A DNA stretch of 64,000 nt from Candidatus Aramenus sp. CH1 (GCA_022678445.1 JALBWU010000002.1:62001-126000); one strand, 5' to 3'; positions 26,365 to 35,852 are shown, counted from the stretch's first letter. Notes: generated by a model not told the origin, from the letters alone. Made by a program: numbers and translations.

Positions 26365-27753
26365 TCAATCTACTATCTTAAAGTACTTGAGCACGTTCTT
26401 CCTGTGGATTAGTTTCTCTACTTTCTTGTTGACGGTCACTGCACCCTCCCCCTTTCCTGTTACCTTGCCTATTGCCATGGGCTCTCCTCCCATCTCCCTC
26501 AGCTCGTCCATGACCTGGTCAGCGATCTTCTTACTGCAGAACACGAGGATGGCCCCGTTGGTTCCGGCGGTGGAGTTGGGAATTATGAAGTTCTCGGTGG
26601 CGAACTCCGCTATGTCCTCGTCGAAAACTGGTATCTCCTCAAGGTACACGTCGACCTTGGCCTTCTCCGCGAACTCCTTGACCACGAATATCCCCGGACC
26701 AGTGACGTCCGTTGTCATCTTAATGTGGTCCTCCGGGGAGAATGCCTTGCCGAACTCGGGCAAGTGGTTGTAGATCACTTTTGCGGGGCCCAAGTTTGGA
26801 ACTCTCATCAGGGATATCACGTCCCTCTTCACCTTCTCTACCCTGCTAAGCTTTATTCCCCTCTTCTCCATCTCCTCTAGGACCTCGGGGACTGCGAGTG
26901 CCCATAAGTAGAGGTTAATTGGGGTTAGCTCCCCTATCCTCCTTGAGGTTATTATGACGTCCCCCTCCTTGACTTGGTCGTAGTAGGTGGGTAGCTCGTG
27001 GTCCGACTTTGCAATAACAGTAGCGCCTATCATTAGGCCCCCCTTTCTCGGCTGTATTTCCTCTATGAGCTGGAGGCCGTACCTCCTGGCAAAGTCCTCA
27101 AAGTTCCTCTTAAGCTCCTCTTTTAGCTCGTCTGGCCCGTCATACACCGGGATTATCTTGATGTCCTTAAAGGCCCCCTTGGTGAACAAGTCGTTCAGCG
27201 AGTTGGAGACAGCCACGTCTACCTGCATCTGCGAGCCTGGGTCTTCCAGCGGGTCAACGATCTGGATGGTGTCGTTGTTTGCAAGGGTATAGGAGTTGAG
27301 CTTTTCCCCGTCCAACTTGAACATGTCCAGGACTGCCACTTCTGCGGTTGGGATCGTGGTCACTATGGAGTGTCCCTTGCCCACGGTGAGCTTCCTGCAG
27401 GTCTTCACAGAAGTGTAGACCTTGAACAAGAAGTCGGAGAACTTCTGGGGAGAGGACGCTGTGTCCTGGTTCACCTGAATCAAGCTCACAGCCCTGTCTG
27501 CGTCGTAGTTACCTCCGTCAATTAACCTCTTTACCTCTTCCCTTTCCCTGGAGACAAAGATATCGGCGTCCTCCCTCGGTAAGACGAGTATGTTGTTCTC
27601 TAGTAACTTTTCCTTTATCATTTCAAGGGCAGGGTAAACGGTGTCAACTAAGTCCACCTTGACGGCACAGCCTGTAGCCATGGAGAGGGGGTTCAGTCCT
27701 AGCCTCTTGTACCTTGCCAGGTTCTCGTTGAAGCGTTTGATTATTTCCTCCAT
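26365..27753 (-). CDS. SelD-related AIR-synthase-fold protein
   Basis: A 462-aa protein of the PurM/AIR synthase superfamily, nearest to selenophosphate synthetase. The N terminus has ATGCAVK, where C29 and K32 match the catalytic Cys/Lys of SelD; then VQIVDP-like acidic metal-binding turns ([12 protein letters not shown]), a domain break, and the C-terminal PurM domain ([15 protein letters not shown]...[13 protein letters not shown]). Sulfolobales are not known to make selenoproteins, so related proteins have been described as SelD-like and linked to sulfur metabolism; that role is unproven. The protein is about 100 aa longer than ordinary SelD. It has its own promoter region in 27754-27800. 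Confidence 0.75.
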   Translation of the reverse strand: MEEIIKRFNENLARYKRLGLNPLSMATGCAVKVDLVDTVYPALEMIKEKLLENNILVLPREDADIFVSREREEVKRLIDGGNYDADRAVSLIQVNQDTASSPQKFSDFLFKVYTSVKTCRKLTVGKGHSIVTTIPTAEVAVLDMFKLDGEKLNSYTLANNDTIQIVDPLEDPGSQMQVDVAVSNSLNDLFTKGAFKDIKIIPVYDGPDELKEELKRNFEDFARRYGLQLIEEIQPRKGGLMIGATVIAKSDHELPTYYDQVKEGDVIITSRRIGELTPINLYLWALAVPEVLEEMEKRGIKLSRVEKVKRDVISLMRVPNLGPAKVIYNHLPEFGKAFSPEDHIKMTTDVTGPGIFVVKEFAEKAKVDVYLEEIPVFDEDIAEFATENFIIPNSTAGTNGAILVFCSKKIADQVMDELREMGGEPMAIGKVTGKGEGAVTVNKKVEKLIHRKNVLKYFKIVD

Positions 27754-27989
27754 AAGTTAAGTTTGTTTTTAGTATTTTTAAAAGTTTTGTTATATGCGAA
27801 TATCAAGAGATGAACTAAATCGAGTATATTAACCAAAGTATAGATAGGTCAAGGAAACGCGTTTTTAACGGGGTTAAAGTCACCATAAGTAGAACGTCTT
27901 TGGTCTGTCACTGGTCAGTTTAAGGAGAGGAGGGAAAAGGGGACAAGGGAGCACGCGTTTAAGGTCTAAAAAGCCCGATATCTTAGTGC

Positions 27990-28406
27990 TCACATAAACT
28001 TGGGGAACATCTTCCTCGCCTTCATTATCTCCACGTCCTCTTGGAAAGCCAGGTTCTTAGCCAAAGAGGACGCGTAACTCCCCTCGCCGAACTTCCAGTC
28101 TACTAGTTCCATAGTCACCTTCCTAGTCTCCCTCTCGTCATATATCCCCAACAAGTGGAAGTACTCGTGGGAAATGACCACGTACAAGTAGTCGTGTACT
28201 CTGTCGGAAGGGATTTGGTTAAGGGGAATGGCGTTGACGTTGATGACGTTACTGCTCTGTCTCACAAATCCCAGGACTGATGGATTAAAGGGGATGATTC
28301 TAACTTGGGCTTCAGCTACTTTTCCGTACTTCTTGTAGACGTCCTCTTGTACCTCTCTGAGTACTATATTAGGTGAGGTGGTCGGAGGCATAGATATGTA
28401 TATCAC
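27990..28406 (-). CDS. Small metzincin-like zinc metallopeptidase candidate
   Basis: A 138-aa protein without signal peptide. Its key feature is VVISHEYFHLLGIYDERET: H80, E81, H84 and D90 fit the HExxHxxGxxD pattern of metzincin-type zinc peptidases with Asp as third ligand. The sequence before it forms strands (AQVRIIPF, NVINVNAIPL) as expected for a catalytic N-terminal subdomain; the sequence after it is helical and basic. The whole chain is about the size of a minimal catalytic domain. Activity and substrate are unknown. The gene is monocistronic. Confidence 0.55.
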   Translation of the reverse strand: MIYISMPPTTSPNIVLREVQEDVYKKYGKVAEAQVRIIPFNPSVLGFVRQSSNVINVNAIPLNQIPSDRVHDYLYVVISHEYFHLLGIYDERETRKVTMELVDWKFGEGSYASSLAKNLAFQEDVEIMKARKMFPKFM

Positions 28407-28604
28407 TTCCGCGGGATTTAAACTAGTGTTAACGGACTGCGAAGGAGTGAGCGCTACCTAATAAGGGGGTTGTATAGGCGGGCCGTGGTCTCGCGGTATT
28501 AAGGCTTTACCTCTTACCTGTAACACGTAAAGGTTCACTGGGAGGCTCGTGTAAAATTGACTTTATTTTCATAGTTAAAAAAAGAAGATATCCTATTGTA
28601 TAAA

Positions 28605-28615
28605 AAGTTTAAATA
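28605..28615 (+). promoter_or_regulatory. TATA box of the carbonic-anhydrase-like gene
   Basis: AAGTTTAAATA is centred 26 nt before the ATG at 28637; leaderless start. Confidence 0.55.
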
Positions 28616-28636
28616 CTCAATCCCAGTTTTAGTAAT

Positions 28637-29194
28637 ATGCGCGTTATTCTAAGTTGTATGGACTATAGGCTAACCGAAGAGATAATGAAAAGGATGGATC
28701 AAAACACAATAGTCTTAAGGAACGCCGGGGCGAACGTGAACGAGTTTAAGGACATCCTCAAGTCCCTTAACCCCGACGAGGTAGTTTACCTCCCACACAC
28801 AGACTGTGCAGCCATGAAGCTCGTTCTCTCTTCAGTGAAGCAGGGGGAAGAAGTGACTCCTAAGATCGAGTCCTCCTTGGTGTCCCAGTTTAGGGGAAGG
28901 CAGTTCAACGACCTCAAGGAGCTCGAAGAGTTGAACCACAAGCTGGGCTTAGAGGCAGTAAAACAAGTAGTCCCGAAGGCCAAGGTCATCTCCGAGCTCA
29001 TAGACGTCAATAAGCTGAAGTGGCCGGAGAGGAAGCCAGTGGTCTACTTGCTTAAGTCAACATCCAAGTACACTAACGACATGATAGGTGGGTATGTGAT
29101 ACAGTCAATGAACAAAACGTCTGTTGAAGCCGACCTAGAGATAGCGAGCAAGCTGAACTTGAAAGTGGTTAAGGACGAGTTCTCCAATGCTTAA
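28637..29194 (+). CDS. Beta-carbonic anhydrase-like hydrolase
   Basis: A 185-aa protein of the beta-carbonic anhydrase fold. The zinc ligands are visible: C7 in CMDYR (CxDxR), and H54 and C57 in HTDC (HxxC). The dyad partners D9 and R11 are present. Carbonic anhydrase activity (CO2 hydration) is the default call. Carbon disulfide hydrolases of thermoacidophilic Sulfolobales share this fold and these ligands, so CS2 or COS hydrolysis is a real alternative; the C-terminal extension that closes the catenane entrance of those enzymes cannot be judged by eye. It is followed after 26 nt by the CBS protein. Confidence 0.7.
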   Translation: MRVILSCMDYRLTEEIMKRMDQNTIVLRNAGANVNEFKDILKSLNPDEVVYLPHTDCAAMKLVLSSVKQGEEVTPKIESSLVSQFRGRQFNDLKELEELNHKLGLEAVKQVVPKAKVISELIDVNKLKWPERKPVVYLLKSTSKYTNDMIGGYVIQSMNKTSVEADLEIASKLNLKVVKDEFSNA

Positions 29195-29220
29195 ATCCTA
29201 GAAAATCTATAATTATATTT

Positions 29221-29970
29221 ATGAAAGTCGAAGAAGTGATGAACAAAGTAGCGGTAGCGGTAGGCCTAGAGGATTCAGTGTCCGACGTAATTAAGGCGTT
29301 AGCCAAGAACAGGGACGGTAGGGTAGTTGTGTTAAACCAGAGGGAGGAGCCAGTCAGCGTCATAACCACCAGGAGCGTTGTAGCCGGTTTCGCGGAGTAC
29401 GGCGAGAAGGTCTACGAGTTAAAGGCCAAGGACTTAATGAGCGAGGGCTTCATAGCGGTCTCCCCTGGCGAAGACGTAGGGAGGACGATAAGGGTAATGG
29501 TCTCCAACAGGATAGGCGGAGTACCCGTGGTGGAGAAGGGCGTTATCCTGGGAATGTTCACGGAAAGGCAAGCCCTCAGCTTAGCGTCTTGTAATGCTTT
29601 TGCTGGGGTCGTGGACTCCATAATGACGAGGAACCCCATTACGATAAGGGGCGATACAGACATGCTTGAGGCATCCAAAGTGATGTTCTCCAAGAACATA
29701 AGGAGGTTGCCGATAGTGAAGGGCGACAAGCTAATAGGAATAATCACGGCAGGTGACGTAGTTAAGCAGTTGGCACAGGGGAAGCCGAACGGGAAGGTGA
29801 CGGAGGCGGGTACCCTCAACCCCATCACTGTCACCCCCTATCACAGGATATTTCAAGTCGCGAGGCTCATGCTCGAGAAAAACATAGGAACCCTTCCAGT
29901 TGTCAACGAGAGGCTGGAGGGGATAGTGACGGAGAGGGACGTCCTCCTGTCCCTAGTTACCGTTTTTTAA
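29221..29970 (+). CDS. Four-CBS-domain protein
   Basis: A 249-aa soluble protein made only of CBS domains in two Bateman pairs, about residues 1-62, 70-122, 132-186 and 192-249. Typical segments are KVEEVMNKVAVAV, DLMSEGFIAVSPGEDV, SIMTRNPITIRGDTDM and PITVTPYHRI, with the closing VTERDVLL. Such proteins bind AMP, ATP or S-adenosyl nucleosides and act as sensors for partner proteins; no partner is fused here. It lies 26 nt after the carbonic-anhydrase-like gene and may be cotranscribed. Its end overlaps the convergent cupin gene by 4 nt. Confidence 0.85.
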   Translation: MKVEEVMNKVAVAVGLEDSVSDVIKALAKNRDGRVVVLNQREEPVSVITTRSVVAGFAEYGEKVYELKAKDLMSEGFIAVSPGEDVGRTIRVMVSNRIGGVPVVEKGVILGMFTERQALSLASCNAFAGVVDSIMTRNPITIRGDTDMLEASKVMFSKNIRRLPIVKGDKLIGIITAGDVVKQLAQGKPNGKVTEAGTLNPITVTPYHRIFQVARLMLEKNIGTLPVVNERLEGIVTERDVLLSLVTVF

Positions 29971-30344
29971 CACTCCTCCTCCATGGGAGTTATGTTCATG
30001 TTTTTGGGGTAATCAATCACGCAGATGAACTCCAGTTTCCCTTCGCCCACGTTCACTATCGCGTGCTTTACCTTGGAGTTTATGAAGATGAAGTCCCCCT
30101 CCCCCAACTCGAGCTTCTCGTTACCAACGCATACCCTAGCCTTACCCTTTAGGATGTATAAGGTCTCTACGTAGTCGTGGTAGTGCATCTGTATGAGCCC
30201 CCTTTCCTTGATGGTGAATTTCCTCATTGCGTAAGGTGCCCCGTGGTCCCTAGTGACGAGCCACCTAATATAGGACTCCCTGGACTTGCCTATCTTGACT
30301 GGGTCCTGTCTAACCTCGTCTGACTTACCGTAGTAAAACTCCAT
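29967..30344 (-). CDS. Single-domain cupin protein
   Basis: A 125-aa cupin beta-barrel. The first cupin motif appears around IQMHYHDYVETLYILKGK (two His and a Glu as metal ligands) and the second as GDFIFINSKVKHAI (a His). The N terminus is basic and probably DNA- or membrane-independent. Function is unassigned; archaeal single-domain cupins include isomerases and dioxygenase-like metal proteins. Monocistronic on the minus strand. Confidence 0.75.
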   Translation of the reverse strand: MEFYYGKSDEVRQDPVKIGKSRESYIRWLVTRDHGAPYAMRKFTIKERGLIQMHYHDYVETLYILKGKARVCVGNEKLELGEGDFIFINSKVKHAIVNVGEGKLEFICVIDYPKNMNITPMEEEC

Positions 30345-30383
30345 GAGCGATATCTAGCCTAGACCTTAAAATTGCTTTCGCGC

Positions 30384-31001
30384 TCAGTCCCCGAGGAGGC
30401 TCGACGCTATCCTCTCTGCCTCAAAGACGTCGTCGCCGTACAACTCCGCGGGGGTCCTCAAGTCTCTCACGCCGGAGGCCAACAGCGCGGTGAGCCACAC
30501 TATCCTATGCAACCTTTCCAGGTCCATGTACTTCCTGAAGACCGACTCTACCACCGTTGTAGGGATGCCCTTGTCCACAACATAGTCGACCACCCTTTCC
30601 CTGTGCTTCAATACCATCTTGTCAACCTTGCCGAAGAGCTCCAGTTTAGCGTACTTCTGGACCACCAACCTCCTGAGCTCTTTGGGCAGGTAGAACAAAA
30701 GGAACGACATTGAGGAGGCCACGGTTACAGGAGTGATGACCTTGAGGTTCTTCCTTATGCTCCCCCTGAGCTTGTTCTTGAACTTCTTGAGAGCCAAGGA
30801 CGGCTGTCCCTCTAGCTCCAAGTAGTCAAAGTAGTCCAAAGTCCTCAGCCCCTCTGTTGGAGGGATTAAAAGGAGTTCCTCGTCAGAGAGGTAACAGCTC
30901 TCGTTTTCGTAAAACTTCTTAACACAAGTAATTAACTTCCAAGAGGAAATGTCCATGTGTAGTGATTTAAAAACCACATTATCTGTAAGTGAAGATTCCA
31001 T
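30384..31001 (-). CDS. Unknown helical protein
   Basis: A 205-aa protein I do not recognise. It has a hydrophobic central stretch (VASSMSFLLFYLP, about residues 100-112 of this start) and many Lys/Arg-rich helices (RGSIRKNLK, RLVVQKYAKLELFGKVDKMVLKHRERVVDYV). The C-terminal third (LERLHRIVWLTALLASG...AELYGDDVFEAERIA) is helical and acidic. The start at 31001 is chosen because a TATA box (ATTTATATTTC on the minus strand, 31021-31031) is 25-26 nt upstream; the ORF could run 18 codons further, but those codons cover the promoter. No operon partner. Confidence 0.65.
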   Translation of the reverse strand: MESSLTDNVVFKSLHMDISSWKLITCVKKFYENESCYLSDEELLLIPPTEGLRTLDYFDYLELEGQPSLALKKFKNKLRGSIRKNLKVITPVTVASSMSFLLFYLPKELRRLVVQKYAKLELFGKVDKMVLKHRERVVDYVVDKGIPTTVVESVFRKYMDLERLHRIVWLTALLASGVRDLRTPAELYGDDVFEAERIASSLLGD

Positions 31002-31020
31002 GATGTACATATACTTTAAA

Positions 31021-31032
31021 GAAATATAAATC
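31021..31032 (-). promoter_or_regulatory. TATA box of the unknown helical protein gene
   Basis: AGATTTATATTT on the minus strand, centred about 25 nt upstream of the ATG at 31001. Confidence 0.5.
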
Positions 31033-31211
31033 TTTGTAAGCATAAAGATGAGCAAAAATATTTAAGAAACATAATTCTCTAAACGTGAAAATATTTCAAT
31101 AGATTACGCATCAGTTAGCAACAAAGCAGTGACTCAGCACAAGGGGACGTGAAAGGGGTAGAGACTTTGAGTCTTTCTAAACCTTTTATTCCTCGACTCT
31201 TTCTTAACTTG

Positions 31212-31721
31212 ATGAGGGCACTATTTCCAGGGAGATTTCAGCCCTTCCACCTAGGACATCTTAACGTTGTGAGGTGGGCTTTTCAAAACTTTGACGAGGT
31301 CGTAATCTTGGTCGGCAGCTCTTCAGAGAGCCATACCCTTTACAATCCGTTCACAGCGGGAGAGAGGATAGAGATGATCTTCAACTCCGTCAAAGATGAG
31401 GTCTCCAAGGTGTTTATTGTCCCGTTGATGGAGTCCTTTGAGAACAAGAACTGGATACACGAAGTGGAGCTTATCGCCCCACGCTTCGACGTAGTCATCT
31501 CCGGGAACCCGCTAGTGGTAGCAGGGAGCAAGGAGTACAGGGTGATTCCCCCTCCCCAGTTCAACAGGGAGAAGTACAACTCCACGTTGATTAGGTCTCT
31601 GATGTTGAAGGGGGAGAACTGGAGGGAACTAGTCCCCCAACAAGTATACGAATACATTAAGGTCATTGGAGGGGAGGAGAGGATCAGGGAGATAGCTAGG
31701 ACAGACAAGGTAGAAGACTGA
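31212..31721 (+). CDS. nadM: Nicotinamide-nucleotide adenylyltransferase
   Basis: Archaeal NadM, joining NMN and ATP to NAD. The nucleotidyltransferase signature GRFQPFHLGH is at the very N terminus, and the second motif STLIR (ISSTxIR type) is near residue 138 of this start. The start at 31212 gives 169 aa, the usual length, with the GRFQ motif near residue 6; a GTG at 31149 in the same frame would add 21 residues not found in the family. A CTTTTATT box (31183-31190) lies 26 nt before 31212. Confidence 0.9.
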   Translation: MRALFPGRFQPFHLGHLNVVRWAFQNFDEVVILVGSSSESHTLYNPFTAGERIEMIFNSVKDEVSKVFIVPLMESFENKNWIHEVELIAPRFDVVISGNPLVVAGSKEYRVIPPPQFNREKYNSTLIRSLMLKGENWRELVPQQVYEYIKVIGGEERIREIARTDKVED

Positions 31722-31771
31722 ACACGTGTTCGTAAGTTAGCTTTAAAAAAAATCCTAACAATATTGAATTT

Positions 31772-33256
31772 ATGAGGTTTGTAAGGGAGTCGTCCGGGCT
31801 AATAAAGAACGCGTCACTCCTCGACGCCACCATGTTGAACGTGGCCAACATGGGGGCGGGGCTGGCGATCTTCGTCGGCATTTCCCCATACATTGTCCCT
31901 GGGGCCGTGCTCTGGGTCGCGTCCCTGCTCACCTTCCTTGTGACATTGCCTTTGTTGCTACTTTACACGTTCTTCATAAAGGAGATCCACAGGACTGGCG
32001 GGGACTACGTCTGGCTCTCCAGGAAGCTGTCGGGTAAGGTGGGTGCAGTGATGGGGATAGCTCTGGCCTTCAACATGCCCCCCTTCTTTGCCCTCTCCGC
32101 CTTCTTTTCCGTGACTGCGATCTCGACGACGCTAACCGTCATAGGTACCCTTAACCACCAGCAGTTTTTGGTGGACGCGTCCAACGTCTTCAACAACGAG
32201 TGGGTCGACTACGCCATTGCTGCTGTGGCGTTTGCGGTGGTGATAGCGATAAACGTGTTTAGGCCCAAGTGGGGGTTTAGCCTGGTCTCAGCGTTGGGCA
32301 CATTGGCAGTGGTGGGCACGGTAGTAGCGACGCTAGTGCTCGCAGTTAACGTTCACGACTTCCACTCCAGGATAGCTCCGTTCCTTCAAGCTTTCTCCCT
32401 AACACCTAAGCCCTACACTGGGCCGTTATTTAGCTGGCCCGCCACGCTCTACATGTTGCCCTACTTCGCCTCCTTTGCGTACATATGGCTCTACGCAGGC
32501 CCAGCGGTCTCCGCGGAGATAAAGACCGAGAGGGGCATCAAGTACAACTTGCTGTTGGGAAGCCTACTTACCCTGTTCCTCATCACAGTGCCCTTCTGGC
32601 TGATGGACGTGGCTGGAGGATACGGCTTCAACTTCTCCCTTTACCAGACTGGTACTTATAACTTCTGGAGCGTTGCCATGGCTCTAGCAGGCAACGAGGC
32701 ACTCCAGTGGTTCATTGGGATAAGCTTGATAGCGTGGGAGTTCTTTGTCATGGCTTTTGGTGTAGTGGTGTTCGCGAGGTATGTGTTTGCGTTCGCCTTC
32801 GACAGGCTCTTCCCAGAGGTGTTCGCGAGGCTCAACAGACAGAGCTCCCCCGTGTACGCCCACTTGTTGGACTTTGCCGTTACGCTCGTGTTCCTGCTCT
32901 TTCCCATCATCCTGCCGACAGGGTACGAGGCCCTTTACAGCTATACTCCATTGGCTGTGGCGTACTTGTTCCTTATTTCGCTTGCGGGGGTTAGGTTTGC
33001 TAGGGAGAAGAGGAGTCTGGCCATCTTGGCGACTTCGGTGCTCTCAGCTACATTCATGGCCTTCATGGGCTATGAGTCCTTCACGAACCCCTACTTCGGG
33101 GTGATAACCTCTAATGGACAGCCGTACATGCCGGGGATAGCTTACGTGGTGAGCTTGGTAGGCCTCGGCGTTGTGATATACGTGGCCTCAAAGGTCTATA
33201 ACTTGAGGAGGGGCATTAACATAGACTTGAACTACAAAGAGATCCCGCCAGAGTAG
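31772..33256 (+). CDS. APC-family amino acid permease
   Basis: A 494-aa polytopic protein with about 12 membrane helices. The N-terminal segment [21 protein letters not shown] resembles the unwound first helix of APC permeases that contacts the substrate amino group, and [14 protein letters not shown] follows helix 2 as in that family. It likely imports amino acids or amines with protons. A second, unrelated-looking APC permease is at 50870-52432. The ATG at 31772 lies after an A/T-rich stretch (CTTTAAAAAAAATCC) 25-30 nt upstream. Monocistronic. Confidence 0.85.
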   Translation: MRFVRESSGLIKNASLLDATMLNVANMGAGLAIFVGISPYIVPGAVLWVASLLTFLVTLPLLLLYTFFIKEIHRTGGDYVWLSRKLSGKVGAVMGIALAFNMPPFFALSAFFSVTAISTTLTVIGTLNHQQFLVDASNVFNNEWVDYAIAAVAFAVVIAINVFRPKWGFSLVSALGTLAVVGTVVATLVLAVNVHDFHSRIAPFLQAFSLTPKPYTGPLFSWPATLYMLPYFASFAYIWLYAGPAVSAEIKTERGIKYNLLLGSLLTLFLITVPFWLMDVAGGYGFNFSLYQTGTYNFWSVAMALAGNEALQWFIGISLIAWEFFVMAFGVVVFARYVFAFAFDRLFPEVFARLNRQSSPVYAHLLDFAVTLVFLLFPIILPTGYEALYSYTPLAVAYLFLISLAGVRFAREKRSLAILATSVLSATFMAFMGYESFTNPYFGVITSNGQPYMPGIAYVVSLVGLGVVIYVASKVYNLRRGINIDLNYKEIPPE

Positions 33257-33601
33257 GCTTTCCTTCTAGGAGAGCTTCTAGACTTTCCGCAAACTACTTG
33301 TATTTTAACTTTACGTTATGGGAAGCACCCTTTTCAGCTTAAAAACCCTATTATACCCGCCTCGTCTTTCGTCATTTTCTAACGCACTACGATATTTAGG
33401 GAGATTGTCCACTACTAGGGAATGTGTGTAATAAAGATACTAGACAGATGTTAAACATTGGAATGTTTTATTTGTACACTAAATAGATTGACATGTCACC
33501 CAAAAGTTGTTATTAACAGTGCGAACTAAGGTTATCTAGTTTATGTTCTGTATTATGATAGTAAAAAAAACTAGATTAAGTAGTAAGATAATAGAGGAAA
33601 A
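33257..33601. other. 345-nt intergenic region
   Basis: No ORF with coding character on either strand. The first 90 nt contain the end of the permease transcript with T-rich runs (TTTTAACTTTAC). Around 33391-33455 there is a segment (GGGAGATTG, CACTA, AAGATACTAGACA) that loosely matches segments at 52700-52775 and 60672-60705. The last 70 nt are A/T-rich and presumably hold the promoter of the secreted-protein pseudogene. Confidence 0.4.
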
Positions 33602-34156
33602 ATGTCCATAAGGTTAAAAATATCAAGAAATCCTCTAATAAAGAAATCTATATTGTTAATAGCTATGCTAATACCTATGCTAGCAGTTGTAACGTCTTTC
33701 GCGATTGAAGGAGGACCAACTTTTAATTGGAGTAGCCTTACCGTGAGTATAGGTAGTTATGCCTAAGGTGAGGGCACCATTACCGTATACCCAGATATTT
33801 TCCCAGTTGCGTCAGTAAACTTTGCAGTTTTGACTAACTACACAGTTAACGGCGTGGAAATGCCTAGTTTTACCATCATAGGTACTGAGGGTGGCATACC
33901 TCCTGTTCCTGTTCAACTCGTAACGTGGCAGGGGCAGGTATACTGGGGTGCACAGTACCTATGCGTTGTCGCGTTAGTACCTTACCAAACTACTATAGGC
34001 TACGCTATCGAACAACCTATACCCATTAACACTGCACTAATAGGACAGTATGATTACGGTATAGCAGGGATGCTGACTCTTAATATAACTCCATGGTGGC
34101 TCTCCCCTGTTGATGGGCAGACTTACGCCTATAGTGCAATATGTATAACATCATAG
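33602..34156 (+). pseudogene. Secreted protein gene interrupted by an in-frame TAA
   Basis: One continuous frame of 184 sense codons plus an internal TAA at 33764-33766 (codon 55). The N terminus is a clear secretion signal: basic start (MSIRLKISRNPLIKK), hydrophobic core and a likely cleavage near VTSFA. After the stop the frame stays open for 129 codons with strand-rich, Tyr/Gly/Pro-rich sequence typical of crenarchaeal surface proteins (TITVYPD, VYWGAQYL, INTALIGQYD). A single nonsense change is the simplest explanation. An ATG at 33854 or a TTG at 33830 could restart translation but without a signal peptide. It heads an operon with an FtsX-type permease and an ABC ATPase, and was probably the exported or sensed product. 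Confidence 0.75.
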
Positions 34157-34167
34157 AGGTTCTAAAA

Positions 34168-35242
34168 ATGCAGAAGTTCGTAATTAGACAGCTCTTAACA
34201 AGGGGCACAGCAAGGGATCTAACCATTTTTTTAATAGTCTTTGTTCTGTTTTTGTTCGTCCTTAACACCTTCTTGACCTTTACCTTCCTTTCATCGTTAA
34301 TTCAAACGGTTTCTTCAGGAAACCCTAATATATATGCCGTGGAAATAGCACCAGGTCTTTCACAATATGACGGCCAAGTCGTGGAAGAGCTAGAGCACCT
34401 CTTTGGGAAGAATGCCTTGGCTCCCTTCGGGAGCGTCTACGTGGCAACAAGGCATGGGGGAGCCACAGTGGAGGCCGTGGCAGTAAGCAACTTGAGCGTA
34501 GCTAGGCAGCTTCTCCCTATTTCAAAGGCCGTGGCACAAGGGAGCTATCCAGAGTACGGGGTTTACTTGGTCGAGGAAGTAATGCAGAAGCAAGGCCTTA
34601 GCCTTGGGGATGAGGTAAACGTGTATGTTGGCAACGCAACTGTCCCTATGAAAGTCGTGGGAGTTCTGTACAACTCCTTTTTCGCTGCAGAGGGTTTTGC
34701 GATAATCCCACTAAGTAACTTGACCGAGATGGCCATTAACCTTATGAATGTCGCACTCTACTACAACCAGACCGCGTTGCAAGAGTTTAGAGCCTTCCTG
34801 TCTTCCCATTATTACGAGGGCCTCCCATTAACTGGATGGTTCTTGGTTTATCACTTTAGCGCGTTACCTAGTAGGTTCTAGTATACTTAAAGCCTCTATG
34901 GTGGCCGAGGTCGTCTACGTGTTACTTTCGTTGCTCCTAGTGTTCAGGGTAAGGGGGAAGTTCTCCAACGTCTTGGCGTTGAGTTTGCTCAACGGAATCA
35001 GTACGAGGAAGGCGTTTAAAATGCTAATGTTGCCTTTCTTAGTAGTCGGCATAATACCCTTAGTGATGTACTTGGGGAGCTACTACCTTTTTGAATTCTA
35101 TTGGTACCCACTATACACAGCCTATCCCCTGATCTTGGGCCTAGTTGGGGTAGTCTTCTCTTCCCTGCTGATAGATTACTACACCGTATCCTCAGCCTAC
35201 AGTGACCAGCAGAAGTTCTTGAAGGTGAGGAGCATTGAGTGA
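34168..35242 (+). pseudogene. FtsX/MacB-type ABC permease with a frameshift
   Basis: The first frame (ATG at 34168, preceded by GAGGT at 34155-34159) encodes a basic N terminus, membrane helix 1 (about residues 18-45) and a large extracytoplasmic domain of about 170 residues (YAVEIAPGL..., VGNATVPMKVVGVLY), then stops at 34879-34881. The next frame, open through LARYLVGSS...AEVVYVLLSLLLV, supplies the three C-terminal helices of an FtsX permease and ends at 35242. The switch lies within about 34840-34870. Rejoined, the protein would be about 355 aa with the 1+3 helix topology of MacB/LolCE permeases. It overlaps the ATPase gene by 8 nt. Either a decayed gene or a sequencing error. Confidence 0.75.
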
Positions 35243-35852
35243 CGTTGTGGAAATGAATGCAGTAAAGTCATTTAAGAACTTCACGCTTGAGGTAGACCTA
35301 AACGTGAGCGAGGGCGAAAAGGTACTTATTCAGGGGCCCAACGGCTCTGGGAAGACTACCTTGCTTTACCTAATTTACGGTGTTCTCATTCCAGATAAGG
35401 GCTACGTTAATGTCTTTGGGAAGAATCCGAGTGTCGAGATGAGAAGGGACGAGATGTACATGCTGGAGGAGCACTTAGTGTTCCTAGAGAACCTCAAGTT
35501 AAGGGACAACTTGGAGTTCATTAAGTCCCTCAGGGGCTTCAAGGATGACCTCCTGATGGATCTGTTAAAGACGTTTAATCTACCTATGGACAAGAAGCCT
35601 TACCAGCTTAGCTCTGGACAGACGAGGCTGTTCAAGATAGCGTTAGCGTTCTCCTCTGGGGCAAGGCTACTCCTGCTCGACGAGCCCACGTCCAACTTGG
35701 ACTCGAGGAACTCTGAGGTGGTCAAGGGTCTGATAGAGGCGTATCCTTGGGCTGTGGTGTTCGCGTCCCACGACCCCATGCTAAAGGAGGCGTGCAACAA
35801 GGTGTTGTACTTAAGGGTAGGGAAGGTGGAGAAAATCGAGAAGGTCAAGTAA
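35235..35852 (+). CDS. ABC transporter ATPase (MacB/LolD-like)
   Basis: A 205-aa ATP-binding subunit: Walker A GPNGSGKTT, a Q-loop region (EEHLVFLENL, with Glu/His in place of the usual Gln), the signature YQLSSGQTRLFKIAL (SSGQ form), Walker B LLLLDEPTSNLD and the H-loop VFASHDP. All catalytic residues are intact although the partner permease is frameshifted. Start is a TTG at 35235, overlapping the permease stop. With the permease it would form an exporter or mechanotransmission system acting on surface or secreted proteins. Confidence 0.85.
   Translation: MSDVVEMNAVKSFKNFTLEVDLNVSEGEKVLIQGPNGSGKTTLLYLIYGVLIPDKGYVNVFGKNPSVEMRRDEMYMLEEHLVFLENLKLRDNLEFIKSLRGFKDDLLMDLLKTFNLPMDKKPYQLSSGQTRLFKIALAFSSGARLLLLDEPTSNLDSRNSEVVKGLIEAYPWAVVFASHDPMLKEACNKVLYLRVGKVEKIEKVK

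Noticed and set aside
28478-28550. A 73-nt tRNA-like sequence: 7-nt ends GCGGGCC and GGCTCGT can pair with two wobbles, and a D-arm-like GTGGTCTCGCGGTA follows the 5' end
   Set aside because: The T-arm fails: the five bases before and after GGTTCAC do not pair, and no 5-bp anticodon stem with a 7-nt loop can be drawn. A 6-bp hairpin (CTTTAC/GTAAAG) takes the place of the anticodon arm. At best a decayed tRNA fragment; a covariance-model search would decide.
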